Source: Pinus tabuliformis (taxonomy: Eukaryota; Streptophyta; Pinopsida; Pinales; Pinaceae). Taken from it: DNA of 64,000 nucleotides. The first letter of the stretch is position 1. Each line of letters begins with the position of its first letter. This document shows, piece after piece, positions 45,403 through 56,848 of this stretch. A program made the translations under genes and the position numbers. Below the pieces are notes generated by a model. The model ran no database searches and was not told where the DNA came from. It saw only the letters and a list, made by a program, of their open reading frames with translations. The stretch spans positions 827,620,556-827,684,555 of the forward strand of contig CM062816.1 of NCBI GenBank assembly GCA_031772625.1, in the 5' to 3' direction.

Positions 45403-46572
45403 TGTTGAAAATGCAACAAGATGATGGAGCTTAGTGAAAAGAAGTCACCTTCACTAAGTGGGCCCGCAGGCTATTTTTGGCGCAAAGTTTATTTTTAGAC
45501 TATGTCTATTTTTAGACATATGGATCATGGTCTATGAGTTGCAGGATTCTATTTGTGGATGATTGGTCATGTTGGTAAAAATAGATGGACTTCTATTTTT
45601 AGAAATATGGGCAGTTTCTATTTTTAGACTGCCAGTCTAAATATAGAACAGTCGAATATTATTAGCTCTTAATAATATTAGGACTGTAAACATTATCTTA
45701 TCCTCTTAGAGCACTTCAGTTCGAGCTACGGATGTGGCACATGCAACTGTCAGAAGGAAATATGATTTTCTTGTGGGTCAGTTGAGCTATTGCATGTAGG
45801 ACTTCAGTTAGAACTCATGTGGTTGAGTTTAGTGGAGTTGATTGTGGAGTTGATGGAGTTGTGTTCAGTTTGACTTGGTTAAACTAGTTGTATTTAGTCT
45901 AACTGCACAATACACTAGTGATGAGTGATGTGAATTAATTGTTAAATTAATTCACTAATTATTAACTAATAAAGCAACTAAAGAATACATCAGTTAACTC
46001 AGTGCATGGACAATTTAGTGGAGACAGGTGTTAGAGGTTGAGATTGCGATCAGTTGTGACTATAGTTGTGCATGAGATCTTGCACAATCAGTGGGATTGA
46101 GTTATGCCAATGAGGATTGCGTGGTTCAGCCAAGGAAATACGAGTTTGCTTCAGCCATTCATCATTATTCTCTTGCAGGATTGCATAGTGGAGGTAGGCA
46201 AACAGTGGAGGAGATTTGAGGCATCAGATCTGAGCTAGTTTGTGTGTAACAGGTGGAGATAGTACTGAGTACTTGTGAGGAGTATTGTACTATGTATTGT
46301 TACATGTTCTCAATCATTATAATATACAGATAGTGTGGGGTTTTCAGCTGTATGCTTTCCCCGGGTTACATACTATGTTAATGTGTGCATGTGATTGATG
46401 TTTCATTGTTTTTTAATTCCGCAAAATTGATGATCAACATAGAGGAGGTTATGTATTATGCATCTATTCCACAATAGTGTATAATTGGGACAATCTCTGT
46501 GAATAAGTGTCATATTATTCAAAATTTCTACATGGTAACAGAGCTAGATGATTTGTAGAAAAAATTTCTACA
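45403..46572 (+). repeat. Copia-1 3' LTR
   Basis: 1,170 bases matching 41990-43102; the CTATTTTTAG boxes are partly mutated (one begins TTATTTTTAG). Ends at TTTCTACA next to the duplicated GATTC. Confidence 0.93.
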
Positions 46573-47704
46573 GATTCCCTTGTAGGTTATGTGAAGGGAA
46601 GCATCTTCTTCACCTTTTTCCTCTTATGGATAAAGCTTCTAAATTTTTGGAAAACCTTACAACTCCTCAACCCCAACTTCTTGTTAGTTATCAGAGGATT
46701 TCTTCTAACCCTCTCCCAGTTGGTAAAGAGCTTGAATTGGATTCATCTCTTTCCCGTCTTGCTCTTCCTGAGCGAGACTCTCTTGTGTCTATTTTCGACC
46801 AATCATTGGTCGAAAAGAGTGTTGACTTGACTCTACCTTCAGTTGCTCACTTTGTTTTGGAAGAGAGTGTTGATCATACTGCTCATGTTCTTCTCGTCTC
46901 CTCAAATTCTCATGAATAGAAAAGTTACCCTCCCGTCCCGGTTGTTGAGGAGAGTCCTTCTCCTATTCCTATACAACATGGGGGAAATCATATGATACCC
47001 CCACCAAGTAGTTCTGTCATCCCTTTCAATTGGGGTCCATTGACTACATTCTACCTCCCATCTTATGTGCCTTTCCAGATCACAGTACAAGCCTATAATA
47101 TGGTAGTACCTGGCACTATATTAGATGAAGGTGCATCTGTTAGCATCATGTCTTCTACTACTTGGAAAGATTTGGGTTCCCCATAGCTTGCGCTTGTCAC
47201 CCAGAATTTGTTGGCTTTCAATGGAGGAACTAGTCAACCCTTAGCGATCCTTCCGAAGTTCCCTATTACTTTGGGAGGAAAGACCATCTATATGATGGTA
47301 GTCCAAGGTCCCTTAGATTTCAATCTTCTCCATGGACGCGATTATGTTTATGTCATGGGAGCTCTTGTTTCTTCGCTTTTCCGTGTGGTTTGTTTTCTGC
47401 ATGAAGGGAGAATAGTGACCATTGATCAATTTTAGTTCATTTGTCACCAAGCGCCTCCTTTGGAACCATTGTCTCATATCAACTCTTGTTTGCAAGTAGT
47501 ACCTTCCCCACCACAAATCAATTATGTGGCTACACGTTCCATCTCCACATCTGCTGATGATAACACGGATGGTATAGTACATTATGTACTGGGGGCATTG
47601 GAAACTAATTTGTCTTTGGTGCCAAATGACATGTATTCCTCTTGGAGTGTGGTTCTTCCATCTAGTGAAGACCTCTTGGGAGCCATGTTCTTGTATGGTT
47701 ATTG

Positions 47705-47975
47705 AAACAGGAGTTACGAGGATAGTTCTTTTTTTGTGTCAACCTCATTAAAAAATGAAACAGAGTCAGAGGATAGTTTCTTCCTATATTAACCTCGTTG
47801 AAAAATGAAACAAGGGTATGAGGATAGTTTTTGGTCTTGTGTCAACCTCGTTAAAAAATGAAACAAAGGGTGTGAGCATAGTTCTTTGTCTTGTGTCAAG
47901 CTCGTTAAAAAATGGAACAAGGGTCTCAAGGTTAGTTCATTTACTATGTCAACCTCATTAAAAAATGAAACAACT
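47705..47975 (+). repeat. Five tandem units of about 52 bp in element V
   Basis: Each unit ends in a variant of CCTCGTTAAAAAATGAAACA; these ends fall near 47755, 47805, 47858, 47911 and 47963, spaced 48-54 bases. Units share GAGGATAGTTCTTTGTCTT-like cores. Non-coding, directly after the protease stop. Confidence 0.8.
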
Positions 47976-50153
47976 CCCTGTTCCATTTTGAGTGTTTGAT
48001 TAAGATCTCGTAAAATCCCATTCGAGTCTTTCCAATATCTCTAAAGTGAACCTTCATTCCATCTACCTAGTTGAATGAAGTCAAGCTTGGGGGGCATGTA
48101 CCTCAATTGAGTCATTATGCTGGGGGCCTACAAACTTATAGCAAGCATAGTTTTTCATTTCAAGCTTGTGTAAGCATGAAACCAAATCCAAGCAGAGTTC
48201 CCCATGGTTCAAGCTTGTGTAAAAATGAACCCATGCTTGGTTTACATCTCGTGATTTTCGTTTTTATCAACTAATTTCTGCTAGATGAGCCTTGGTTGTT
48301 TCATTCCATCACCACCATCTCCTTGGCCGATTATATGCTTTCACTTGGTTGTTATTCCTTTCCTGAGGGACCGCAGCGATGCATGGTGTTGTTAGCCAAC
48401 CTCTTGACCATTACATGTTTTGAGTAGTTCCGCCATTGCCAGAACCAGTTGCTACCCTTTATGCCACTCATTTTTCCAGGCCAAGTCACCTTTAAGCTCT
48501 TTTCTGACTCGTACAAAATGAAAAATTCGCCGAGTATTTTTCCCTTTTGACTCGTAGAAGAGAATAAAATGGGGGGTCCGCTTTAAAGCTCTAAATCGAC
48601 CCTTTAAAAGCGAAAATATGGCCCAGACCTTATCGTTTCGAACTCGTTAACGAATGCAAAACATCGTGCTCCCAGTATAAGTTTACCCCTTTTCGGGCTG
48701 GGATACACTATTTACGAAAAAGGTACTCCTTAACTGAAATGGTTAAGTAGTTCTCTCAAGTTTGTTTCTACCTTTTCGGGCTTGAGAGACACAAACGTAC
48801 GAAAAGGGACCATGTGGAGTTTTCTTTTACGTGTCTTTTTCAAACTCTATAAACATGAAAAAGATACCAAGTTACACCTTTGTCAGACTCATTAAACTAT
48901 TAAACGACAATGTATTCATCGCCATGACGAACATGAGCTTCTCCTTCCTAGGGTTCATTAAACTTACTAGGTCGGATTCATCCAAAGGATGAACTTATAG
49001 TGCAAGCATATGCTATCCCCTTCAAGCTTGCAATTAAAAAATAATTGGGGTACCTGTTAGAAATGGTGGGGGGAAATTTGGAAATCTATCAATTATGTCG
49101 GAGGCTCACTCTTGAACATGACACTTTTTGCTTTGTGTCGGGTTGGGACGTCCTCCTTTGCATCGTTTACCTTCTTGGGTTTGGGCCATTCATTTTTGCC
49201 TTCCATTTGATCTCTGCAATGTCATCATGACCACCGATCCTATGGATCCAAAAGCTGCCAAACTTCTAGTTGTGTCGCCGATATGTTCAAGAGTTGTCCT
49301 TCTACAGTTACACTTACCTCTGATTCTCTATATCATCCAAAGTCATTTTGCATCCTCTCGTCTCGCGTCGATGATGTGGGATTAATTATGGCCTTCCTTC
49401 GACATGGTCGCTTTCCGTCAACTTCAACTCATTATCTGGAAAGTTGACCGAGAGACTCCCTTCCAGTACCTTAGAGCTTGCATGCCCTAATGGCAAGTTC
49501 TTTGCACTCGTTGACAATTTTACATCATTGGCTTTCGATCGAGTGATTTCACAGGTGTTTGACTTTAGTTCCTCTATTCACATTCCATGAATTGTGTTGA
49601 TAGTACCTTGAGGACCATTTTCATTATTAGTGGTTTCTCTTGCGCTTGTTAACAGTTTACATCATTGACTGGTAATCAAGCGACTTTCTAGCATGTTCGA
49701 CATCAAAACATCTATTCACATGTTAGAATCTGTACTTTGGTCGAATCGTGTTGGAGCGCAAGACCCTGGACTCAGATCACAAAAGTCTAGGTTTTGAAGT
49801 GGTGTGACATGGTTATGATGATATGCATGTCTCTTTTAGATGGCTCGCTGCGACCAGACCAAGATTTATCATATGTGATCCTTCTCAAAATTGGATGGCT
49901 GCGACCATACCTTGGTTTCATTATGATCCTCCTTGACGGATGGTTGTGCCCATACCTAGATCTATTTACATGATCATTCTCTAGATGGCTACGTCCATGT
50001 CATGATTCATGTATCATTTGACAGAGATCTCAGTCTATGTATATGTATTTGTACTTGCTTGCAGGTTTTCCGATGGCAAACCGGTTCCTCACACTAATTT
50101 ATAAAGCATTTCATCCCTTACTCTCGCTCGACCTTCACACTTTAGGGGGCATC
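47706..50153 (+). other. Element V 3' non-coding region
   Basis: 2.4 kb between the protease stop and the 3' LTR, where pol would lie in an autonomous element. It contains two tandem arrays (separate entries) and several scattered ACTCGTTAA-like pieces at 48500-48900, but no polymerase remnant. It ends in the TTTAGGGGGC purine tract at 50140-50150. Confidence 0.6.
49840..50025 (+). repeat. Four degenerate 45-54-bp tandem units in element V
   Basis: Units begin GATGGCTGCGACCAT or variants at about 49841, 49895, 49939 and 49984. They lie about 130 bases before the 3' LTR. Confidence 0.65.
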
Positions 50154-51252
50154 TGTTACACAACATTTTGTCACTGTCCCTATACTCCCCGTTCCTTGAT
50201 CCTGGAGGACCTCTACAATGAACCCCGCATGCTTTTCCTTCATGAAGAAACTTACATTGTGTCCCTCTTCATCAGCAAATAAATTCCCTTTTGCACCATT
50301 TCCCCTGAAACTTCTATTTTTCCCAGTTTACAAGACCGGCGCTAATGGCCTTTGTCTCCCCCACACTAATCTGCAGGGATTAGCACTAATCCTCACGCCA
50401 ACCAGAGTGACTGAGTTGTGTTCCAGTTGCGTCGATCCCATTATGGATTTTTTTTTTTAAATTAGAGTCGAAGCTTCGTAACAGAAGTCTGGTAAATGGT
50501 TTGGCCGGATGGGGTCGAGGATGGCAGTTTGGGCTCCTTTCCCCTATAATGATGGAACTACCTCAAGGGATAAGTCCTTCTAACATGAGAAGAGGATCCA
50601 TATCCCATCCATATTTCCTATATAAACCTCCCTTCTTCCCAAGCACAAACTAGTTGCAGTCATATTTTTTGGTTGAGTGTTGACTATATTTTGGTTTACA
50701 GTAGACAAGCAAGCTATTACTAGTTGTAGCTATCTAGTTGTGTGAGGGAGAAGTGTGATTTGGTTTGGAATGAAGCCTAAAGGGAAGAGATTTAAAACTA
50801 TTGTTGTTTGAAGCCATCGTGGAATGCTAGCAGAAGTGTGTGGGAACCTAGTCTTGTTAGAGGAAGACTGCGACGTCAAGACAAATGGTTGTAATCTCTC
50901 TTTGATATTAATATATGCAACTATCGATTGATTTTGTACATGTTTTGTAATATTACATATTCATGGCTTAATGTTTCTTGACTTATTAAGTAGGTTGAAT
51001 TGCAATTTGTCTATTATTATGTTTGTTGTTTGTTGTTGTTTACTTGTTTCAGGTGCTTGAAGAAGGAAGCGAGAGATAGTTGGAGCGAGCAAGCGAGGAC
51101 ATCATCAAGTAGGATAAGCGGACCAAGAGGTAGGCCCTCTTGATTGGTCTAACCTAATGAAATCTTCCATAGAATGTATCTATTGTGGTTAGACCCATTA
51201 TCAGGCTAGAGGAATTCATTCGTGTCCACACTTATAATTTTACTTCACCACA
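50154..51252 (+). repeat. Element V 3' LTR
   Basis: 1,099 bases; partner of 38446-39558 with TATA box at 50619-50627. Ends CACCACA next to element II gag sequence. Confidence 0.92.
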
Positions 51253-52163
51253 ATACGTAGCTTAATATCATCAACCATATTCCTTCTTGTGGGGGGGGAG
51301 GGGAGGGGGAGGGGGAGAGGGATTCATAAGGATGGGGGTGGGGGGTAGAGGGGGTAGCGGGAGTAGGGGGATGGGGTAAACCAAAATTTCCCTAACTATT
51401 GCAAGATTATGGCTTTGGTGAACTTTCAGGTTGAAAGGGTGAATACTACGAAGTTACTTCGGGGTTTTCAAGGAGGTTTTCTTCACTTTCAGATTCACTT
51501 AGCAGAGGGATATAGTCAGTTTCTATGAAAGTCTTCATATCTTGGCCATGAGATCTCTTATTAGTGTCTATTCTATAACTTTTTCCACTTCATGTTGTTT
51601 TGGTTTCTTCTTCAGATATTCTTCCAAACATAAGTAATATAATAATAAGATTGCATTCGTAGAACTCCCTTTTCACATAAAAGAATCTTAATCCAGATTT
51701 TTAAAGATCTCAACTACTTACCTCACTGTCATTTGAAAAATTATCGTTCTGCTTCACTGTAGGACACAGTCGAGTCTACTACAAACTTGGTAATGAATCC
51801 TCCCAAGATGTTATCAATCCAAAATTCAATAGCTCTTGAGATCCTATTGTCAGTGTTCTTGAGTCGTTATATCAATTCAGGAGTCTAATCCTTATGTTTG
51901 TCTCCTTTAAAACATTTTTTTCTCTCAGTCAAACTTGATATCCACTCGTATAGCTCCACATGAAATGAACCAACAAAAAATTCGTATTGGTCTTCAAGAA
52001 TATACTTATGTAACCACATTTTAGATGAGAACCGAGGGTTTCTATTCTCTTGATTTACAAATTCTCGTTCCTTTTGTTCTACCCACTCTTGGATTTCCTT
52101 TTTTGAAAGATGCCACATAAACATACCCCTCAAACAGATATCGGTCCTAACAATGAAACCATT
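51253..52163 (-). pseudogene. Element II gag, N-terminal part
   Basis: Minus strand from the 5' LTR end to the element V insertion. An open segment (51885-52133) contains HLSKKEIQEWVEQKERE and KMWLHKYILEDQYEFFVG. After further stops comes a long Pro/Ser/Thr stretch, seen on the plus strand as the G-rich tract 51290-51375, then NMVDDIKL, which joins to PIFKETR at 38445. No primer site that I can name follows the LTR. Confidence 0.55.
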
Positions 52164-52186
52164 TGTTGGTTGATTTTGGGCTAACC
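52164..52186 (-). repeat. Element II 5' LTR, terminal 23 bases beyond Copia-2
   Basis: The LTR end cut off by Copia-2. TTGATTTTGGGCTAACC corresponds to TTGAGTTTGGACTGACC at 14205-14221 in the 3' LTR. Confidence 0.65.
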
Positions 52187-52787
52187 TGTTGGGTGTGGAG
52201 CATGATTATTTAGAGGTCTTTGGTTTAGCAAGATGTATACCCCAGGAAGTTTGTACACCCCTCCACGCGGGGGGGTGCGGGGGGGCTAATACCCCCCGGT
52301 TGGGGGGTCCAGGGGCCAACGGTCCCCTGGCGGGGGTTTCGGGGGCAGCGCCCTCGAAGCTAAAAACAAATGTAAAATTGCCTTGTAAAAGTATAGTAAT
52401 TTCTAGTCAATCTGGGCCATTCATTAGTCAGATGATCTGACGGTAGAACTTATGTTTAGTTTAGGGTTTTTTGCCCTAGAATGCAACCCCTCTCTTTGTA
52501 TGAGGGCATTGTAGTGAGGTTGTGTAATAGATGTGTATTCTCCGTGCAAGAAATAGAGAGGCGAGATTGTGAGAGAAAACAAAGGATATCACAGTGGATC
52601 TGCTGTAGGTTGTGTCTCTTCATTTTGCTAGATAATAGAAAGGAAGGACTGGCTGTTCGGGGTGGACATAGCCCAAACTGGGTGAACCACGTATATCTGT
52701 GTCTCTCTAGTTTTATGCATTTTCTGTGTTTATATTTATGCAATATTCTACATGTTTCATTGCTCTGTAATATATAATTTTCTAACA
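52187..52787 (+). repeat. Copia-2 5' LTR
   Basis: 601 bases. A G/C-run region at 52258-52356 contains long G and C runs that could form hairpins or quadruplexes. Ends TTTCTAACA two bases before the primer site. Confidence 0.94.
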
Positions 52788-52789
52788 AC

Positions 52790-52801
52790 TGGTATCAGAG
52801 C
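52790..52801 (+). other. Copia-2 primer-binding site
   Basis: TGGTATCAGAGC, complementary to initiator tRNA-Met, two bases after the LTR. Confidence 0.93.
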
Positions 52802-52862
52802 CGAAGGTCTATTTGGCTGATAAACTCGTAGGAAAGAAGGGTTCCTTGTTCGAGTGGGAGCA

Positions 52863-53690
52863 ATGGCAGAAGATGGTAAGTTTAGGGTCGAGAAATTTAA
52901 CAGCCAAAACTTCTCGCTGTGGAAGATGCAGATGGAATATTATCTGTATCAGAAAGATCTGTACCTACCATTGGGAGGAAAAACAAAGATGCCAACAGGT
53001 ATGACAGATGAAGAATGGAACCTTCTCGGTAGAAAGGCACTCGGAAAAGTACGGTTGTGCCTCACAACGTCAGTCACCTTCAACATTTCAAAGGAAACAA
53101 TGACAGAGGGTTTGATTAAGGTGTTGGCGAAACTATATGAAAAACCCTCAGCCTCAAACAAGGTATTTCTTATGAAATGGTTATTTAATATGAAGAGGTT
53201 GGAAGGTGGATTTATTGTAGACCATTTAAATGATTTTAATACTGTTACAAGTCAGTTAAGTTCTATAGGGGTAAACTTTTATGATGAAGTTAGAGCTCTG
53301 TTATTCTTGTGCTCATTGCCAGAAAGTTGGAATGGTTTAGTAATGGCCATTAGTAACTCTGTTTCTGGATCTAGTACTTTAAAGTTTGATGATGTTGTTG
53401 ATGCTATCCTTAGCGAGGAAATGTGGTGGAAAATCTCTGGTGAGACATCGGGTAATGCTTTAAGTGCAGAGTCTAGGGGAAGAAAAATGGAAAGAGGAAA
53501 GAGCTTAGGATATCACAGTAAATCAAGGAAAGGCAGATCCAAGTCCAGATTGGGGATAGTGTGCTGGAAATGTGGAAAGAAAGGAAACCTAAAGAAAGAC
53601 TGTAGATCTTGGAAGGGAAAAGAAGGAGATGCTCAACAAGAAAACAATCATGAAGCAAATGTGACAGGTGAGGTGTTACAAGATGCTTTG
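52863..53690 (+). pseudogene. Copia-2 gag
   Basis: The first in-register ATG gives [20 protein letters not shown], a typical copia gag start, with no stop through the capsid region ([18 protein letters not shown]). The zinc knuckle [14 protein letters not shown] has Asn in place of the His. It runs on in frame into protease. The capsid is otherwise intact. Confidence 0.9.
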
Positions 53691-54913
53691 ATTCTTTCTT
53701 TCGAAAATATTACTGATTCCTGGGTGGTATATTCAGGGACCTCATTCCATGCCACACTTGATAAGAAATATTTTCATGACTATGTTCAAGGAGATTTTGG
53801 ACAAGTCTATTTGGGTGATGATAAACCCTATAAAAATTTTGGAATGGGTAAGGTTCTTGTAAAATAGCAGAATGGAAACCAATGGCTACTAAAGGAGATA
53901 AGGCATGTTCTAGATCTGAAGAAAAATCTGATTTCAACAGGGCAGTTAGGTGGTGAAGGTTGTGTGACAAATTTCACAGATAAAGCTTGGAAGGTCACCA
54001 AAGGAGCCCTGGTAATAGCAAAAGGCGAAAATTTTGGTACATTGTATTTATGCAATGGTATTTCTAACTATGTTAATCCTTTAACTTCAAAAGGAGCAGA
54101 TGCAGCATTATGGCATCATAGGCTCGGACACATGAGTGAGAAGGGGATGAAGATTCTTCACTCAAGGAACTTGTTGCCGGGTTTGAAGAATGTTGATTTG
54201 GACTTCTGTGAGAATTGCATTTACGGAAAACAGAAGAGAGTCAGATTTCTCAGAGTTGGGAAAGAAAAGAAGAGTGAAAAATTAGAGCTTGTGCATACAG
54301 ACGTATGGGGACCTGCTCAGGTATCATCTCTCAGTGGCTCTTGTTATTATGTTACTTTTATTGATGATGCAACTAGAAAGACTTGGATTTATTGTACTAA
54401 TAATAAATTTGATGTATTTGATACTTTCAAGAAATGGAAAGATTTGGTTGAGATTGAGATAGGAAAGAAATTGAAGTGTCTCAGATCAAACAATGGGGGT
54501 GAATATTGCAGCAAAGAGTTTGATAGGTATTGTTCAGAGCATGGAATTCGCAGAGAGAAGATAGTTCCAAGAACACCACAGAAAATGGTGTGTCAGAAAG
54601 GATGAACAGAACAATCATGGAGCGTGCAAGGTGCATGAGATTGCATGCAGGATTGCCTTTACAATTTTGGGAAGATGCTGTAGATACTACTGTTTATCTA
54701 ATAAATAGAGGGCCTTCAAGTTCCTTGGATGGTGTTGTTCCAGAGGAAGCATGGACAGGTAAAAAGGTAAACTACTCCTTTTTAAATCCTTTTGGTTGTG
54801 AGGCCTTTGTCCATATTAATAAAGAAAATAGAAAAAAGCTTGAGGCAAAGTCAAAGAAATGTACCTTTATTGGATATGGTGTTAATGATTTTGGTTATCG
54901 CTTATATGATTAG
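53691..54913 (+). pseudogene. Copia-2 protease and integrase
   Basis: Protease reads [17 protein letters not shown], in which the catalytic Asp is Tyr. After TAG 53865, the pre-integrase HHRLGHMSEKG and CENCIYGKQKR form the HHCC region. The core shows LVHTDVWGP, CLRSNNGGEY (second catalytic Asp now Asn) and, after a frame change near 54580, TTENGVSERMNRT. A TAG at 54911 ends this segment. The losses at three key residues and the frame change would stop processing and integration. Confidence 0.9.
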
Positions 54914-56725
54914 GAAAATCACAAAATCAATATGAGCAGAGATGTAATATTCAATGAAAAGGTCTTGTATAATAATCAGTTGCAGGAAAAGAAACAGGAA
55001 AAAGAAAACAAGGAATACGCAGTTCTTGATGAGATCACTAAAAAAGTAAAGGTGCCTGAAAATAATAATAATCAACCACACCAACAACAACAGGCACCCC
55101 AAACACCTGAAAGTGGTGTAAGAAGATATACCAGGATAAGTATACCCCCTGAATGATCCTCTCCTTCATTATATTATTTATTGTTGACTGATCCTGGTGA
55201 AACCGAATGTTATGAAGAAGCAATGCAGGTTGAAAGCAAGAAGAAGTGGGAGCTAGCCATGGAAGAAGAAATGGACTCCTTAATGCATAAACAGACTTGG
55301 GACTTAGTCAGGTTGCCTGCAGGTAAAACTAAATTGCAGAATAAATGGGTTTACAGGCTGAAGGAAGAAGTTGGAGGAAAACAAAGGTACAAAGCTAGAC
55401 TTGTGGTGAAGGGGTTTGCTTAGAAGAAAGGTATTGATTTTGATGAAATATTTTCTCCTGTTGTTAAAATGACTTCAATTAAAACTATTTTAAGTCTATT
55501 AGTAGTTGAAGATTTGCATCTTGAGTAGTTAGATGTAAAGATAGCCTTTCTCCATGGGGATTTGGAGGAAGAGATATATATGTAGCAGCCACAAGGATAT
55601 GAGGTGAAAGGGAAGGCGAAACTAGTGTGCAGGTTGAATAAAAGCTTGTATGGCCTAAAACAGGCTCCAAGGCAGTGGTATCTAAAATTTGACAAGTTTA
55701 TGTCTGAACAAGGTTATACTAGATGTCACTCTGATCATTGTGTTTATCTGAAAAAGAAAAATGATGGCAGCTATATTATATTGTTATTGTATGTGGATGA
55801 CATGCTTGTTGCAGGGTCTAACATGCAGGAAATAAATGTGCTCAAAATAAAATTGGCAAATTCATTTGCAATGAAGGATTTGGGAGTTGAAAAACAAATC
55901 CGTGGTATGAGAATAACTAGAGACAGGAAAAATCGCAAATTAACATTGTCTCAGAATGAGTACGTACAAAAGGTGTTGAAAATATTTAATATGCACAATG
56001 CAAAACCAGTTAGCACACCTTTTGCTAGCCATTTCAAACTTAGTAAAGAAATGTGCCCAAAGACCCAAGAAGACATGGATTATATGTCTAAAGTTCCATA
56101 CGCATCAGCAGTTGGAAGCTTAATGTATGCAATAGTCTGCACAAGGCCTGATATTGCACATGCAATGGGAGTTGTAAGCAGGTACATGAATAATCCAGGA
56201 AAGGAACATTGGATGGCAGTGAAATGGATTCTCAGATATTTGAAAGGTACCACAAATCAAGCATTATTCTTTAGTGGTTCAAACATTTCTCTACAGGGAT
56301 ATGTTGATGCAGATATGGCAGGTGGTAGAGATAACAGGAGGAGCACTATAGGATATGTATTTACTATAGGTGGAACAGCTGTCAGTTGGGTTTCAAAAAT
56401 CCAAAGTGTTGTTGCACTTTCAACAATAGAAGCAGAATATGTTGCTGCTACAGAGGCTAGTAAAGAAATGATTTGGTTACAAAGGTTTATGGGTGAATTG
56501 GGTAAGGAGCATGACATGGGCACGTTATACAGTGATAGCCAAAGCGCCATTCATCTTGTAAAGAACTCAGCATTTCATTCCAAGACTAAACACATACAGC
56601 TCAAGTACCATTTCATACGATTAGTGTTGGAAGATGGAGAGTTGAAGCTGGAAAAGATAGACACTAGCCAGAATCCTGCAGATATGCTAACAAAAGTTGT
56701 AACCAAGGAGAAACTGAGAATATGA
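54914..56725 (+). pseudogene. Copia-2 reverse transcriptase and RNase H
   Basis: Linker with Gln-rich NNNNQPHQQQQAPQTPE, a TGA at 55154, then RT: NKWVYRLKEEVGGKQRYKAR, LYGLKQAPRQWY, LLYVDDMLVAG. TAGs at 55421, 55526 and 55583 fall where AQKKG, LEQLDVK and MQQPQGY would be expected. RNase H follows in an unbroken 373-codon frame with GYVDADMAGG, TIEAEYVAA and YSDSQSAIHL, ending DMLTKVVTKEKL. All RNase H catalytic residues are present. Confidence 0.92.
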
Positions 56726-56848
56726 TCAGTTTCAATTGGTCTTCAAGGATGGCGATGAAGATGAGAAAAAACCAATTCCAAAGAGGAGTCATTGTCCAGA
56801 AAATGAAGCAGCGGTGGAGTTGCTACAATCATTCTCCAAGTGGGAGAT

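Larger units (their letters stand above)
41990..46572 (+). mobile_element. Copia-1: gag-protease-only Ty1/copia derivative
   Basis: LTRs 41990-43102 and 45403-46572 start TGTTGAAAATG and end TTTCTACA. GATTC is duplicated at 41985-41989 and 46573-46577. The initiator-Met primer site follows the first LTR and the purine tract TTGAGAGGGAG precedes the second. Internal coding stops after the protease; integrase, RT and RNase H are absent. It is the deepest insert of the nest. Confidence 0.93.
41384..47705 (+). pseudogene. Element V gag-protease ORF (split by Copia-1)
   Basis: The first part (to 41989) has a Ser/Pro-rich head, a run of about ten Lys, and a zinc knuckle CKLCKGDHLLRYC. Copia-1 follows. 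After the duplicated GATTC the frame continues as FPCRLCEGKHLLHLF, a second knuckle with its last Cys changed to Phe. A protease-like region then shows ILDEGASVSIMSSTTW, with Glu in place of the usual Ser/Thr next to the catalytic Asp. The joined frame is about 577 codons, broken only by TAG at 46917, 47184 and 47433, and ends at TGA 47703. Packaging protein plus protease, no polymerase. Confidence 0.8.
38446..51252 (+). mobile_element. Element V: non-autonomous gag-protease LTR element carrying Copia-1
   Basis: LTRs 38446-39558 and 50154-51252 share start TGTTACACA and end CACCACA. A primer site follows the first and a TTTAGGGGGC tract precedes the second. The flanks are ATGGG (38441) and ATACG (51253), matching at three of five bases; either the duplication has mutated or it was imperfect. 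Between the LTRs only gag and protease are encoded, with no RT, RNase H or integrase, so it would need enzymes in trans, like the TR-GAG class described in plants. Without Copia-1 it is 8.2 kb. Confidence 0.85.

Noticed and set aside
47705-47975. Regular repeats as a CRISPR-like array.
   Set aside because: Units are contiguous and degenerate with no unique spacers, in an LTR element of a plant genome.
51290-51375. Long G-rich tract as a possible regulatory quadruplex.
   Set aside because: On the minus strand it encodes the Pro/Ser/Thr-rich part of element II gag, which explains its composition.
17986-56725. Many in-frame TAG codons at glutamine positions, suggesting TAG recoded as Gln.
   Set aside because: Frameshifts, lost catalytic residues and sister LTRs with CAG show ordinary decay; CHG deamination explains the bias.
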